The notes under the pieces were generated by a model, which worked only from the letters and a program-made list of their open reading frames with translations, searched no databases and was not told the DNA's origin. A program made the translations under genes and the position numbers. A stretch of DNA of 64,000 bases from DATBQN01 sp963755825. Its GTDB lineage: Bacteria; Acidobacteriota; Thermoanaerobaculia; Multivoradales; UBA5704. The stretch lies in NCBI GenBank assembly GCA_963755825.1, contig CAVWLA010000001.1, positions 2,170,001 to 2,234,000 on the forward strand, written 5' to 3'. Below, one piece after another: positions 1 through 9,896 of this stretch; positions within the stretch are counted from its first letter, which is position 1; the number at the start of each line of letters is the position of its first letter.

Positions 1-1
1 G

Positions 2-808
2 GAGGCCCTCCACCTCCTGCAGGAGGCGGAGCCGCAAGGAGAGCCAGAGCCTCGCCAGACGCCGATTCCCTTCCCAGCACGAATCCACCGTCGGTGGGCT
101 GTCGTCGCCGCACTCGTCGCGGCGGCGGCGCTCGCCCTGGGTGGCGGCGAGATCCTCTATCGGCTCTTTTCTTCGCCTGCGGCGTTTCGCGTCGACCAGA
201 TCTCCGCGACCCTCGGCCTGACGCAGGGAGCCAAGAGTCCCTGGACCGGGGATAGCCGCGGCGAGACGGGAGGCGAGAGAGTGCCCCAGACTGCATGGTC
301 CTTCCGTCTGGGCGTCGAGCTGGTCAACCTACAGGTGAGCCTTGACGCCGATGATGGCGTTCGGGCAGCAGACGCCGCCGCCCAGATCAACATCCTGCTC
401 GACACCCTCCATGCGATGCCGCAGACGACCAAGGACTTCTATATTCGCCTCGCCGACAGGAAGCCGACCGCTGGACATCGAGCGCGCGACTCCGCCCCGC
501 AGGCGGCGAAGCTGGCGGATCTCGCGTTTGCCGGCACAGTCGAGGAGCCGTACTTCGAGCTGGGCAAGTGGTCGGAGGCCGGCTGGCTCGCCGCGAGCAC
601 CCGTCGGTCGAATCTCTTCCGGATTGACAACGTCGAGCGGTTCCCGGCAAGCGTCGAACGGCGATTTGGGAAGGAGCTCGGCCCGGAGACGGTCACCGAG
701 CTCCGGAGAATCGACGAGATCCTTCGGCGCGACAATCTCCGGCAGCAAGATTTCGATCGGCTGGGGCAGCTCTTTTCCAGCATCCTGCAGAGGTATTACC
801 CGGTCTGA
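2..808 (+). CDS. Membrane-anchored hypothetical protein, 5' end missing
   Basis: The reading frame is open from base 2 to the stop at 808, so the start lies before the window; an internal GTG at 281 is not the likely start. The visible part has a short charged Pro/Glu-rich stretch, then one hydrophobic helix (about bases 110-165, AVVAALVAAAALALGG) preceded by Arg/His residues, then about 200 soluble residues. This suggests a cytoplasmic N-terminal region, one membrane helix and an extracytoplasmic C-terminal domain. I do not recognise the soluble domain. The N-terminal part (kinase, zinc finger or other) cannot be judged from here. Confidence 0.6.
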   Translation, partial: EALHLLQEAEPQGEPEPRQTPIPFPARIHRRWAVVAALVAAAALALGGGEILYRLFSSPAAFRVDQISATLGLTQGAKSPWTGDSRGETGGERVPQTAWSFRLGVELVNLQVSLDADDGVRAADAAAQINILLDTLHAMPQTTKDFYIRLADRKPTAGHRARDSAPQAAKLADLAFAGTVEEPYFELGKWSEAGWLAASTRRSNLFRIDNVERFPASVERRFGKELGPETVTELRRIDEILRRDNLRQQDFDRLGQLFSSILQRYYPV

Positions 809-834
809 GACCGGCTGCCCGTCGCGCCCCACCT

Positions 835-2211
835 TCACCCTCCCGCCCCCCACACCTCCACCAACCCCGCCACCCCCGCATACACCTCCGCCCGCCGCGC
901 CCGTAGCTCCTCGCCGATCCGCTTGCGCGTCCGCAGCAGCAGGTAGGCCCGCGCCTGGCGTGCGAAGCGCGCCCTCTGCTCGTGGAAGCGGATGGCGACG
1001 TAGCCGGTCGCGGGGGCCGCGATGAAGGCGAGGAATCCCCAGAGGGTTCCGGCGTAGTGCCCGACCGCCCAGGCTTCTCCCAGCCAGATCAACGGATAGA
1101 GGGCCAGGCCCGGGAACACCTTGAGGGTCGCGCTCTGGTCGGGGGAGTCTTTGGCGCTCTGGGCGATCAGGCGGACGAGGTAGTAGGGGGCCAGGTTGAG
1201 GACGCTGCCGACCAGGGCGAGGGGGAGGTCGACGAGGAGGCGGAGGAGCGTGACGGCGACGAAGCGGGCGACGGAGGGGATCGGGTAGGCGGCGGCGACC
1301 TGCTCATCCTTGAGATGGAAGGCGCGGAGCAGGCGGTCGTAGCGCTGGACGGCGTCGGCGACGGCCTGGGTGCGCTCGGGGAAGCGGCGGGCGAGGTCGT
1401 GGTAGCCGTCGAGCATGGCGCGGCGGATGGCGAAGGTCTCCTCGAGGGTGCGGAAGCGGGGGACGTCGAGCGCCGGCCGGGCGTAGAGGTCGGCGGCGCG
1501 GGCGATGAGGCGGGCCTCGTCCCAGGTCGAGTACGACAGCGTCACCCTCTGCAGCGCCGCGTCGATGCGGGCGGTGAGAGCGCGCACCGCCGCCGCCGGG
1601 TCGGTCGCCTGGATGGCCAGCTCCGGCGCCGGATCGAGCGGCTCCCCCACCGTCACCAGGGCGCGCGAGCGGAAGCTGCCGCGGGCGTCGAAGGTGTGGC
1701 CGACGGGGAGGATGCGGACGCCCAGCGGACGCTCCGGCGCGGCGCGGCGGGCCTCGGCGCCGAGGGCGATGCGCGCCGCACCGGTCTTCAGCGGCTGCAG
1801 GCCCGGCTGGTTGTGGCTGGTCCCCTCGGGGAAGATGGCGATGGCGCCCCCCGCCGCCAGCTCGTCGTCGCAGCGGGCGAAGGTCGCCGCGTTCTGCGCC
1901 GGATCGGACCCCTCGTCCTGCCGCCGGTAGACCGGCAGGGCGCGCGCGAGGTCGAGCAGCCGGGAGAGGACGGGGATCTTCCACAGCGTGCTCTTGGCGA
2001 GGAAGCGCGGGGTGACGGGGAGGGCGCCCAGCACGAGCAGCGGATCGACGAGGCCGTTGACGTGGTTGGCGACCAGCACCAGCGGCCCGGCGGGCACCCG
2101 CTCGGCGCCGATCACCTCGACGTCGCGGAAGAAGGTGGCGAGGAGGAAGCGGGCGGTGGCGGCGACCCAGGCCGGCGGACGGCCGGCAGAAGACGAGGAG
2201 GGAGTGGTCAT
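835..2211 (-). CDS. PlsC-type lysophospholipid/glycerol-phosphate acyltransferase, 458 aa
   Basis: Probable membrane-associated acyltransferase that moves an acyl chain onto glycerol-3-phosphate or lysophosphatidate in phospholipid synthesis. Motif I is NHVNGLVD (H50, D56) and motif III is FPEGTSHNQPGL, followed by PLKTGAAR. The His-Asp spacing is HX5D rather than the HX4D of classic PlsC. From memory, HX5D occurs in the GPAT/Gat-like branch of the superfamily, so acyl acceptor and donor are open. The C-terminal half has two hydrophobic stretches (around residues 300-330 and 365-400) that would anchor it. The length exceeds the 240-260 aa of plain PlsC. It is divergent from the permease at 2616. 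Confidence 0.8.
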   Translation of the reverse strand: MTTPSSSSAGRPPAWVAATARFLLATFFRDVEVIGAERVPAGPLVLVANHVNGLVDPLLVLGALPVTPRFLAKSTLWKIPVLSRLLDLARALPVYRRQDEGSDPAQNAATFARCDDELAAGGAIAIFPEGTSHNQPGLQPLKTGAARIALGAEARRAAPERPLGVRILPVGHTFDARGSFRSRALVTVGEPLDPAPELAIQATDPAAAVRALTARIDAALQRVTLSYSTWDEARLIARAADLYARPALDVPRFRTLEETFAIRRAMLDGYHDLARRFPERTQAVADAVQRYDRLLRAFHLKDEQVAAAYPIPSVARFVAVTLLRLLVDLPLALVGSVLNLAPYYLVRLIAQSAKDSPDQSATLKVFPGLALYPLIWLGEAWAVGHYAGTLWGFLAFIAAPATGYVAIRFHEQRARFARQARAYLLLRTRKRIGEELRARRAEVYAGVAGLVEVWGAGG

Positions 2212-2423
2212 GGTCGGCTCGAGCTCGCTCCTGAGGCTAGCATCGCGAGCGCGGCGGGATGGCGAGAGAGAGGGCTGGACGCCGGCGAGATGCTCGAGGA
2301 GCGCCGAGTGCGCTGGGCAACGAGCAGATCACGCAGAAATTTCGCATCAGACCATCGCCTGCATCGCGTGGCCTTCATCTTGCAACCGGCAGCGCCGGAG
2401 GCCTCCCGGACGGCTGGACAGGC

Positions 2424-2439
2424 TGTGATAGCTTTCACA
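2424..2439. promoter_or_regulatory. CRP/FNR-like palindromic operator
   Basis: The sequence TGTGA-TAGCTT-TCACA is an exact match to the classical cAMP receptor protein half-site pair (TGTGA-N6-TCACA). It lies in the 404-base divergent space (2212-2615) between the acyltransferase and the permease, about 177 bases before the permease start. The rest of that spacer is GC-rich and shows no other feature I can support. No CRP-type regulator with a helix-turn-helix is visible in the window; the cNMP protein at 23215 has a PilZ domain instead. A chance match is possible in 64 kb, but the intergenic position favours a real site. Confidence 0.5.
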
Positions 2440-2615
2440 AGCACGCCCCAACGACGCTTCCAGCCGATGCAGCCGGCAGCTTGCGGCGGCCCGGTGCCGG
2501 CGTCGCTCCGGCGCCGCGGACGAGAACATCGCAGGTCCTGCCCCCACCTCTCCATGACCTCCCACCACTTCGCGTTCACCGCGCCGTCCGTCGCGGCCCG
2601 GCACGAGGCTGAGGC

Positions 2616-4604
2616 ATGAAGCCGGGAGAGACGGGGACCCTGGCGAAGAGGTCGCGCGAGCTCATCCTCGGCAAGCCGCGCGACGTCAAGGACCCGGAGA
2701 TCTTCCACCACGTCTCTCTGGTCGCCTTCCTCGCCTGGGTGGGCCTCGGCGCCGACGGACTGTCGTCCTCCGCCTACGGCCCCGACGAGGCCTACCGCAC
2801 GCTGGGCACGCACGGCCATCTCGCCATCGCCCTCGTCGGTATGACGGCGATCACCATCTTCGTCATCTCGATCGCCTACTCGAACTTGATCCAGCACTTC
2901 CCCGGCGGCGGCGGCGGCTACCTGGTGGCGACCAAGCTGCTCGGCGAGCGGGCGGGCGTCGTCTCCGGCTGCGCCCTCCTCGTCGACTACGTGCTCACCA
3001 TCTCGACCTCGGTCGCCAGCGGCTGCGACGCGCTGTGGTCGTTCCTGCCGCCGCACTGGGCGGGGGCGAAGCTCTCCGTCGAGGTCGTCGTGCTGCTCCT
3101 CCTCATCGTCCTCAACCTGCGCGGCGTGCGCGAGTCGGTGACGATCCTGGCGCCGATCTTCCTCTTCTTCATCGTCACCCACGTGGTGATGATCTTCTGG
3201 GCCATCGGCAGCCACCTGGGCGCCCTGCCGACGATCTTCCACCAGGCCTCGCTCGACTTCCACGGCTCGGTGAAGGCGCTGGGCTTCGCGCCGATCGCCT
3301 TCCTGCTCCTGCGCGCCTACTCGATGGGCGGCGGCACCTACACCGGCATCGAGGCGGTGTCGAACGGCGTCACCATGCTGCGCGAGCCGCGGGTGAAGAC
3401 CGGCAAGCAGACGATGCTCCTGATGGCGACCTCGCTCGCCTTCACCGCCGGCGGCATCCTCTTCGGCTACATGCTGATGGACGTCCACCCCGACGGCGAC
3501 AAGACGCTCAACGCCGTCCTCCTCGAGCGCCTCTTCTCCGCCTGGCACATCGGCCACCTCCCGGCGGGCGCCATCTTCGTCGTCGCCACTCTCGCCGCCG
3601 AGGCGGCGCTCCTCTTCGTCGCCGCGCAGACCGGCTTCCTCGACGGCCCGCGGGTGCTGGCCAACATGGCGCTCGACTCCTGGATGCCGCACCGCTTCTC
3701 GCAGCTGTCGAGCCGCCTGGTGACCAAGAACGGCGTCTTCCTGATGGGCGCCGCGGCGATCGTCACCCTGCTCTACACCCGCGGCGACATCACGACGCTC
3801 ATCGTCATGTACTCGATCAACGTCTTCATCACCTTCTCGCTCACCGAGCTGGGGATGGCGCGGCACTGGATCCTCGAGCGCTCGACCGAGCCGCGCTGGA
3901 AGAGCCAGCTCGCCATCCACGGCACCGGCCTGGTGCTCTGCCTGTCGATCCTCGGCGTCACCGTCTTCGAGAAGTTCGCCCAGGGCGGCTGGATCACCAT
4001 GCTCTTCACCAGCGCCACCATCGCCCTCTGCTTCGCCATCCGCCGCCACTACGCGAAGACGCGGCGGGCCCTCTCGCGGCTCGACACCGAGCTCACCTCG
4101 CTGCCGCTCCCCGACAGCCACGAGCCGCCGCCGGCGCTCGACAAGCGGGCGGCGACGGCGGTGATCACGGTCTCCGGCTTCTCCGGCTTCGGCCTCCACG
4201 AGCTGCTGTCGATCGTCCAGCTCTTCCCCAAGCATTACGAGAACTTCGTCTTCGCCTCGGTCGCCGTGGTCGACTCCGGCAACTTCAAGGGCTCGTCCGA
4301 GCTCGCCGCGCTGCAGGTCGAGACCCGCGCCAGCCTCGACAAGTACGTCCACTGGTGCCGCCGCCACGGCCTGCGCGCCGACTTCCGCATGGGCCTCGGC
4401 ACCGAGCCGGTGAGCGCCGTCGCCGCCCTCTGCGAGGAGATCGCCCGCGAGTTCCCGCGGGCGGTCTTCTTCTGCGGCAAGCTGATCTTCCAGGAGGAGA
4501 AGTGGTACCACCGGATCCTCCACAACGAGACCGCGTACGCGCTGCAACGGCGCCTGCAGTTCGACGGGATACCGACCATCGTGCTGCCGATTCGAGTGCT
4601 GTGA
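2616..4604 (+). CDS. APC-superfamily permease with C-terminal Usp-like domain, 662 aa
   Basis: Multi-pass transporter of the amino acid/polyamine/organocation superfamily. About twelve hydrophobic segments span residues 25-490; the glycine-rich FPGGGGGY stretch near residue 95 is typical of APC helix regions. Residues about 510-662 form a soluble domain of alternating strands and helices resembling a universal stress protein fold, probably cytoplasmic and regulatory. The stop overlaps the GTG start of the KUP gene (GTGA at 4601-4604), so the two are co-translated and may act together in K+ or osmolyte balance. The substrate cannot be read from the sequence. An ATG start at 2616 gives the conserved N-terminus; a Shine-Dalgarno is weak. 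Confidence 0.8.
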   Translation: MKPGETGTLAKRSRELILGKPRDVKDPEIFHHVSLVAFLAWVGLGADGLSSSAYGPDEAYRTLGTHGHLAIALVGMTAITIFVISIAYSNLIQHFPGGGGGYLVATKLLGERAGVVSGCALLVDYVLTISTSVASGCDALWSFLPPHWAGAKLSVEVVVLLLLIVLNLRGVRESVTILAPIFLFFIVTHVVMIFWAIGSHLGALPTIFHQASLDFHGSVKALGFAPIAFLLLRAYSMGGGTYTGIEAVSNGVTMLREPRVKTGKQTMLLMATSLAFTAGGILFGYMLMDVHPDGDKTLNAVLLERLFSAWHIGHLPAGAIFVVATLAAEAALLFVAAQTGFLDGPRVLANMALDSWMPHRFSQLSSRLVTKNGVFLMGAAAIVTLLYTRGDITTLIVMYSINVFITFSLTELGMARHWILERSTEPRWKSQLAIHGTGLVLCLSILGVTVFEKFAQGGWITMLFTSATIALCFAIRRHYAKTRRALSRLDTELTSLPLPDSHEPPPALDKRAATAVITVSGFSGFGLHELLSIVQLFPKHYENFVFASVAVVDSGNFKGSSELAALQVETRASLDKYVHWCRRHGLRADFRMGLGTEPVSAVAALCEEIAREFPRAVFFCGKLIFQEEKWYHRILHNETAYALQRRLQFDGIPTIVLPIRVL

Positions 4605-6535
4605 CCGAGCCGCCCGCGATCGACCCGGCGGCGAGCGCCGGCGCCGCCGCCGGCGGCCACGCCAAGCCGCATCCCCACGGCAAGCGCCTCTTCCTCCTCG
4701 CCCTGACCGCCCTGGGCGTCGTCTATGGCGACATCGGCACCAGCCCGCTCTATTCCATGCGCGAGTGCTTCCACGGCGAGCACGCGGTGCCGCCGACGCC
4801 GCAGAACGTCTACGGCGTGCTGTCGCTGATCTTCTGGTCGCTGGTGATCGTGGTGACCTTGAAGTACCACGTCTACGTGCTACGCGCCGACAACCGCGGC
4901 GAGGGCGGCATCCTGGCGCTCATGGCCCTGGTGCGCAAGGCGCTCGGCCGCCGGCGCCACGGTTGGATCCTCGTCGGCATGGGCCTCTTCGGCGCCGCGC
5001 TCCTCTACGGCGACGGCATGATCACGCCGGCGATCTCGGTGCTCTCGGCGGTCGAGGGTCTGGAGGTGGCGACGCCGATCTTCCACGCCTTCGTGGTGCC
5101 GATCACCATCGTCATCCTGATCGGCCTCTTCCTCATCCAGCGCCGCGGCACCGCCGGCATCGGCGCCATCTTCGGCCCGGTGATGCTGGTCTGGTTCGCC
5201 ACCCTCTCGGTGATGGGGGTGGCCGGCATCCTGCGCCACCCGAGCGTCCTCGCCGCGGTCAACCCGGCCTACGCCGTGCGCTTCTTCATCCAGAACGGCG
5301 GCCGCGGCTTCCTCGTCCTCGGCGCCGTCTTCCTGGTGGCGACCGGCGGCGAGGCGCTCTATGCCGACATGGGGCACTTCGGCGAGATGCCGATCCAGAT
5401 CGACTGGTTCTCGCTCGTCGGCATGTCGCTGCTCCTGAACTACTTCGGCCAGGGGGCGCTGCTCGTCGCCGACCCCCACGCCTCGTTCAACCCGTTCTAC
5501 CGGCTGGCGCCGGACTGGGCGCTCTACCCGCTCGTCATCCTCGCCACCGCCGCCACCGTCATCGCCTCGCAGGCGATCATCTCCGGCGCCTTCTCCCTCA
5601 CCAACCAGGCGGTGCAGCTCGGCTACCTGCCGCGGGTGGAGATCGTCCACACCTCGCAGGAGGAGTTCGGCCAGATCTACATTCCGGGGGTCAACTGGAT
5701 CCTCATGCTGGCGACGATCGGCCTGGTGCTCGGCTTCCGCACCTCGTCGCACCTCGCCGCCGCCTACGGCATCGCGGTGACGACGACGATGATCATCACG
5801 ACGCTCTTGGCTGCCGTCGTGGCGCGCAACCTGTGGCACTGGCGGCTCTGGCAGGTGGGCCTCGTCACCGCCGGCTTCCTCTTCGTCGACCTCTCGTTCT
5901 TCGGCGCCAACATGGTCAAGGTCGCCGACGGCGGCTGGTTCCCGCTCCTCGTCGGCGCCATCATCTACTGCCTGATGACCACCTGGCAGTACGGCCGCCG
6001 CGACCTCGGCGAGCAGCTCTCGCGCGACGCCCTGCCGTTCGACAAGTTCGTCGCCCGCATGCACCCCGACCATCCGCCGCGGGTGCCGGGGACGGCGGTC
6101 TTCATGGCGCGCGATGCCGTCGCCACGCCGACCGCGCTCCTCCATAACCTCAAGCACAACAAGGTGCTCCACCAGCGGGTGGTGCTGCTGACGGTGACCT
6201 CCGAGGAGGTGCCGCAGGTCCCCGCCCACAAGCGGATGGTGGTCGAGGAGCTGGGCAAGGACTTCTGGCGGGTGACGGTGCGCTACGGCTTCATGGAGAA
6301 CCCGAGCATGCCGGACATCATCGCCCTGGCGCGCGAGCGCGGCCTGGCGCTCGACGCCATGAAGACGACCTTCTTCCTCTCCCGCGTCACCCTCCTCCCC
6401 ACCAACCGGCACGGCCTCGCCGCCTGGCGCGACCGGCTCTACGCGTTGATGTCGAGGAACGCCGTGCGGCCGACCGACTACTTCCGCATCCCGGCCAACC
6501 GGGTGATCGAGCTCGGCATGCAGATGCGGCTCTGA
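4601..6535 (+). CDS. kup: KUP-family potassium uptake protein, 644 aa
   Basis: Inner-membrane K+ transporter, probably K+/H+ symport. The N-terminal signature GVVYGDIGTSPLY is diagnostic of KUP/HAK/KT. It is followed by about twelve membrane helices and a cytoplasmic C-terminal domain of about 170 residues (from about 460), which fits the usual 620-650 aa. I chose the GTG at 4601, which overlaps the permease stop by four bases. The open frame upstream of it is only the shadow of the permease, and the first residues after it (a Pro/Ala/Gly-rich tail, then GKRLFLLAL) match a normal KUP start. I looked for a c-di-AMP (ydaO) riboswitch upstream and saw none. Confidence 0.93.
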   Translation: MTEPPAIDPAASAGAAAGGHAKPHPHGKRLFLLALTALGVVYGDIGTSPLYSMRECFHGEHAVPPTPQNVYGVLSLIFWSLVIVVTLKYHVYVLRADNRGEGGILALMALVRKALGRRRHGWILVGMGLFGAALLYGDGMITPAISVLSAVEGLEVATPIFHAFVVPITIVILIGLFLIQRRGTAGIGAIFGPVMLVWFATLSVMGVAGILRHPSVLAAVNPAYAVRFFIQNGGRGFLVLGAVFLVATGGEALYADMGHFGEMPIQIDWFSLVGMSLLLNYFGQGALLVADPHASFNPFYRLAPDWALYPLVILATAATVIASQAIISGAFSLTNQAVQLGYLPRVEIVHTSQEEFGQIYIPGVNWILMLATIGLVLGFRTSSHLAAAYGIAVTTTMIITTLLAAVVARNLWHWRLWQVGLVTAGFLFVDLSFFGANMVKVADGGWFPLLVGAIIYCLMTTWQYGRRDLGEQLSRDALPFDKFVARMHPDHPPRVPGTAVFMARDAVATPTALLHNLKHNKVLHQRVVLLTVTSEEVPQVPAHKRMVVEELGKDFWRVTVRYGFMENPSMPDIIALARERGLALDAMKTTFFLSRVTLLPTNRHGLAAWRDRLYALMSRNAVRPTDYFRIPANRVIELGMQMRL

Positions 6536-6556
6536 CGCCGCGGACACAATCGGCGG

Positions 6557-8056
<1,500 letters not shown>

Positions 8057-8575
8057 CGGGCTTCCCCTCGTTGGATGGCCGCGGAGCTTAGCACGCCCGT
8101 CCGCGGCCCCCCTGGAGGTCTGCCGCGTCCTCTCGAGCGGACGCGCGCGCGGACGATCGGAGCAGATCGGAGCAGCCGCGGCGATCGGGAACGAGCGGCG
8201 AGCCCGCGGTTTCAGGCGCCGGCGCGGCACAGGCGGCTCGCCGCCGGCGTGCTCGCGCATGGCATCGCCCTTGCTATGTCTAGGAAGCGAGGCCGGCGGA
8301 AGGGCGAGCCCCCCGCCGGCGAAAGAAAAAGGAAGACATCACGAACCGAGATTGATCCCCAGCGACCCCGAGCCGAGACGACGAGGACGGACCCGGGAGC
8401 CGCGCCCCTCTGCAGCACCCACTGCCCACGGCCCATCCCCCCGAGCGGAGCCGCCGTCGTCTCCGGCCCCGCTCCCCTACCTTCTCGCCGTCCGTTCCGA
8501 TCGAGCCTTCCCAGCGCCGCCCCGGTCGGGGGTATCCTGCGCACCTCTCTAGGTGAACGCACCCGGAGGTGCCCG
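8057..8575. other. 519-base divergent spacer, no gene seen
   Basis: Space between the divergent peptide transporter and tyrA. It is GC-rich and has no coding pattern I accept. A short direct duplication of gatcggagca lies near 8155-8175, and a TATCCT that could act as a -10 box for tyrA lies at about 8533. I could not find a convincing -35 box for either gene. Confidence 0.4.
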
Positions 8576-9685
8576 ATGCCCCCCGACTCTCCCCTCGCCG
8601 AGCTCCGCGATGCCATCTCCGAGGTCGACCGCGCCCTCCTCGAGCTGCTGCGCCGGCGCATGGAGCTCGCCGCCGAGGTGGGCCGCGTCAAGGCGGAGTC
8701 GGGGCTGCCGATCGTCGTCCGCGACGTCGAGGACCGCGTGCTGGTGCGGGCGCGGCAGAGCGCCGCCGCCTGCGGCGTCTCCGAGACGGTGATGGAGTCG
8801 GTGTTCTCGGCGATCATCCGCGGCGCCGTCGAGCGCCAGCACCAGGTGGGGATCGCGCTGCGCGAGCGGCACGGCGAGCGGGTGCTCGTCGTCGGCGGCG
8901 CCGGCGGCATGGGCTCCTGGCTGCGCGGCTTCCTCGAGCTCGCCGGCCACGCCGTCGACATCGCCGATCCGTCGCTCGCGACGATCCCGCTGGCGCGCGG
9001 GCGCTTCGCCAGGCTGGCGCAGGTCGCCGACCTCGACGCCTACGCCGCCGTCTTCGTCGCCGTGCCGCTCGCCCGCACGCCGGAGGTGATCGCCGAGCTG
9101 GTGGCGCGGCGGCCGCGCGGGTTGATCGTCGAGATCACCTCGATCAAGGACCACCTGACACCGGCGCTCGCCGCCGCGCGCGCCGTCGGCGTGCGCACCG
9201 TCGCCCTCCATCCGATGTTCGGACCGGCCAAGTCGCTCTACGAGCCGCTCACCTTCGTGCTCGCCGCGCAGCGCGACGTGGAGGTCGAGAAGACCGAGCT
9301 GGCGACGCTCCTCGCCCATCCGTATACCCGCCTCGTCGCCGTGCCCTTCCCGCACCACGACCGGCTGATGGGCTGGCTCCTCGGTCTCGCGCACCTGACC
9401 AACATCATGTTCGGCTCGGCGCTCGCCCGCTCGGGCGTCGACGCCGGCGAGCTCCAGCAGTGCGCCTCGACCACCTTCACCCGCCAGGCGGCGACGGCGC
9501 TCTCGGTGCTCTCCGAGGATCCCGATCTCTACCTCGACATCCAGCACCTCAACCCGCACCGCGGCGAGGTCTACGGCGCCGTGCGCGAGGCCCTCGACAC
9601 CCTGGAGGCCCTCGTCGCCGCCCGCGACCGCGACGGCTTCCGGGCGGCACTCGGCGACGCTAGACGGGCGCTCGCGCCCGGCTGA
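8576..9685 (+). CDS. tyrA: Bifunctional chorismate mutase/prephenate dehydrogenase (T-protein), 369 aa
   Basis: Two consecutive steps of tyrosine synthesis: chorismate to prephenate, then NAD-dependent oxidative decarboxylation to 4-hydroxyphenylpyruvate. Residues 1-90 are an AroQ-type chorismate mutase helix bundle (RDAISEVDRALLELLRRR). Residues 103-369 are the dehydrogenase, with Rossmann loop GGAGGMG (107-113) and LHPMFGP (201-207). The length and order match the enterobacterial T-protein (373 aa). The ATG at 8576 follows GGAGG with six-base spacing. The last 30 bases, including the stop, are partly duplicated just downstream (see 9655-9740). Confidence 0.93.
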   Translation: MPPDSPLAELRDAISEVDRALLELLRRRMELAAEVGRVKAESGLPIVVRDVEDRVLVRARQSAAACGVSETVMESVFSAIIRGAVERQHQVGIALRERHGERVLVVGGAGGMGSWLRGFLELAGHAVDIADPSLATIPLARGRFARLAQVADLDAYAAVFVAVPLARTPEVIAELVARRPRGLIVEITSIKDHLTPALAAARAVGVRTVALHPMFGPAKSLYEPLTFVLAAQRDVEVEKTELATLLAHPYTRLVAVPFPHHDRLMGWLLGLAHLTNIMFGSALARSGVDAGELQQCASTTFTRQAATALSVLSEDPDLYLDIQHLNPHRGEVYGAVREALDTLEALVAARDRDGFRAALGDARRALAPG

Positions 9686-9740
9686 GAGCGGCGCCCTTTT
9701 GAATCCCGACGCTAGAGGGGCCCTCGCGCCCGCTGAGAGC
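9655..9740 (+). repeat. Imperfect direct duplication of the tyrA 3' end
   Basis: Bases 9655-9689 (the last codons of tyrA, its stop and four more bases) recur at 9707-9740 with two substitutions and one deleted base. Both copies keep cgacgctaga and the ctgagagc end. Copy one contains a GC-rich inverted repeat (gggcgc-tc-gcgccc). The arrangement suggests a local slippage duplication after the gene was in place, possibly doubling a terminator hairpin. Confidence 0.75.
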
Positions 9741-9804
9741 CTCGCGCCACCCCCCGTGGGGTGTGCTAAGTACCCATCGCCATTCAGTTTTTTCCACTCT
9801 GCCG

Positions 9805-9833
9805 GCGACAGGCCGCGCAAAGGATGTTAGAAT
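9805..9833 (+). promoter_or_regulatory. Probable sigma-70 promoter for the secreted protein at 9897
   Basis: A -35-like GCGACA (9805-9810) and a -10 TAGAAT (9828-9833) are separated by 17 bases. The local sequence is unusually AT-rich for this genome. The predicted start of transcription is near 9841, leaving a leader of about 55 bases. Confidence 0.5.
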
Positions 9834-9852
9834 TTGGCTATCTCTAGCTTTC

Positions 9853-9868
9853 GGGACCGCCCGGTCCC
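9853..9868 (+). other. Leader stem-loop GGGACC-gccc-GGTCCC
   Basis: A perfect 6-bp stem with a 4-base loop sits in the predicted leader of the next gene, 20 bases before its Shine-Dalgarno. It may stabilise the message or be an operator; nothing more can be said. Confidence 0.4.
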
Positions 9869-9896
9869 CTCGTAGGCAAACCGCAAGGAGGCCCTC

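Noticed and set aside
835..4547. Very long open frames opposite the acyltransferase and permease (for example 982-2619 on plus and 2208-4547 on minus)
   Set aside because: They are antisense shadows typical of GC-rich DNA, with Arg/Gly/Asp-rich or Glu-rich translations and no family motifs; the true genes are supported by motifs and ribosome sites.
4300..4601. ydaO-type c-di-AMP riboswitch before kup
   Set aside because: kup starts inside the end of the permease gene, and no conserved riboswitch core was seen there or in 2212-2615.
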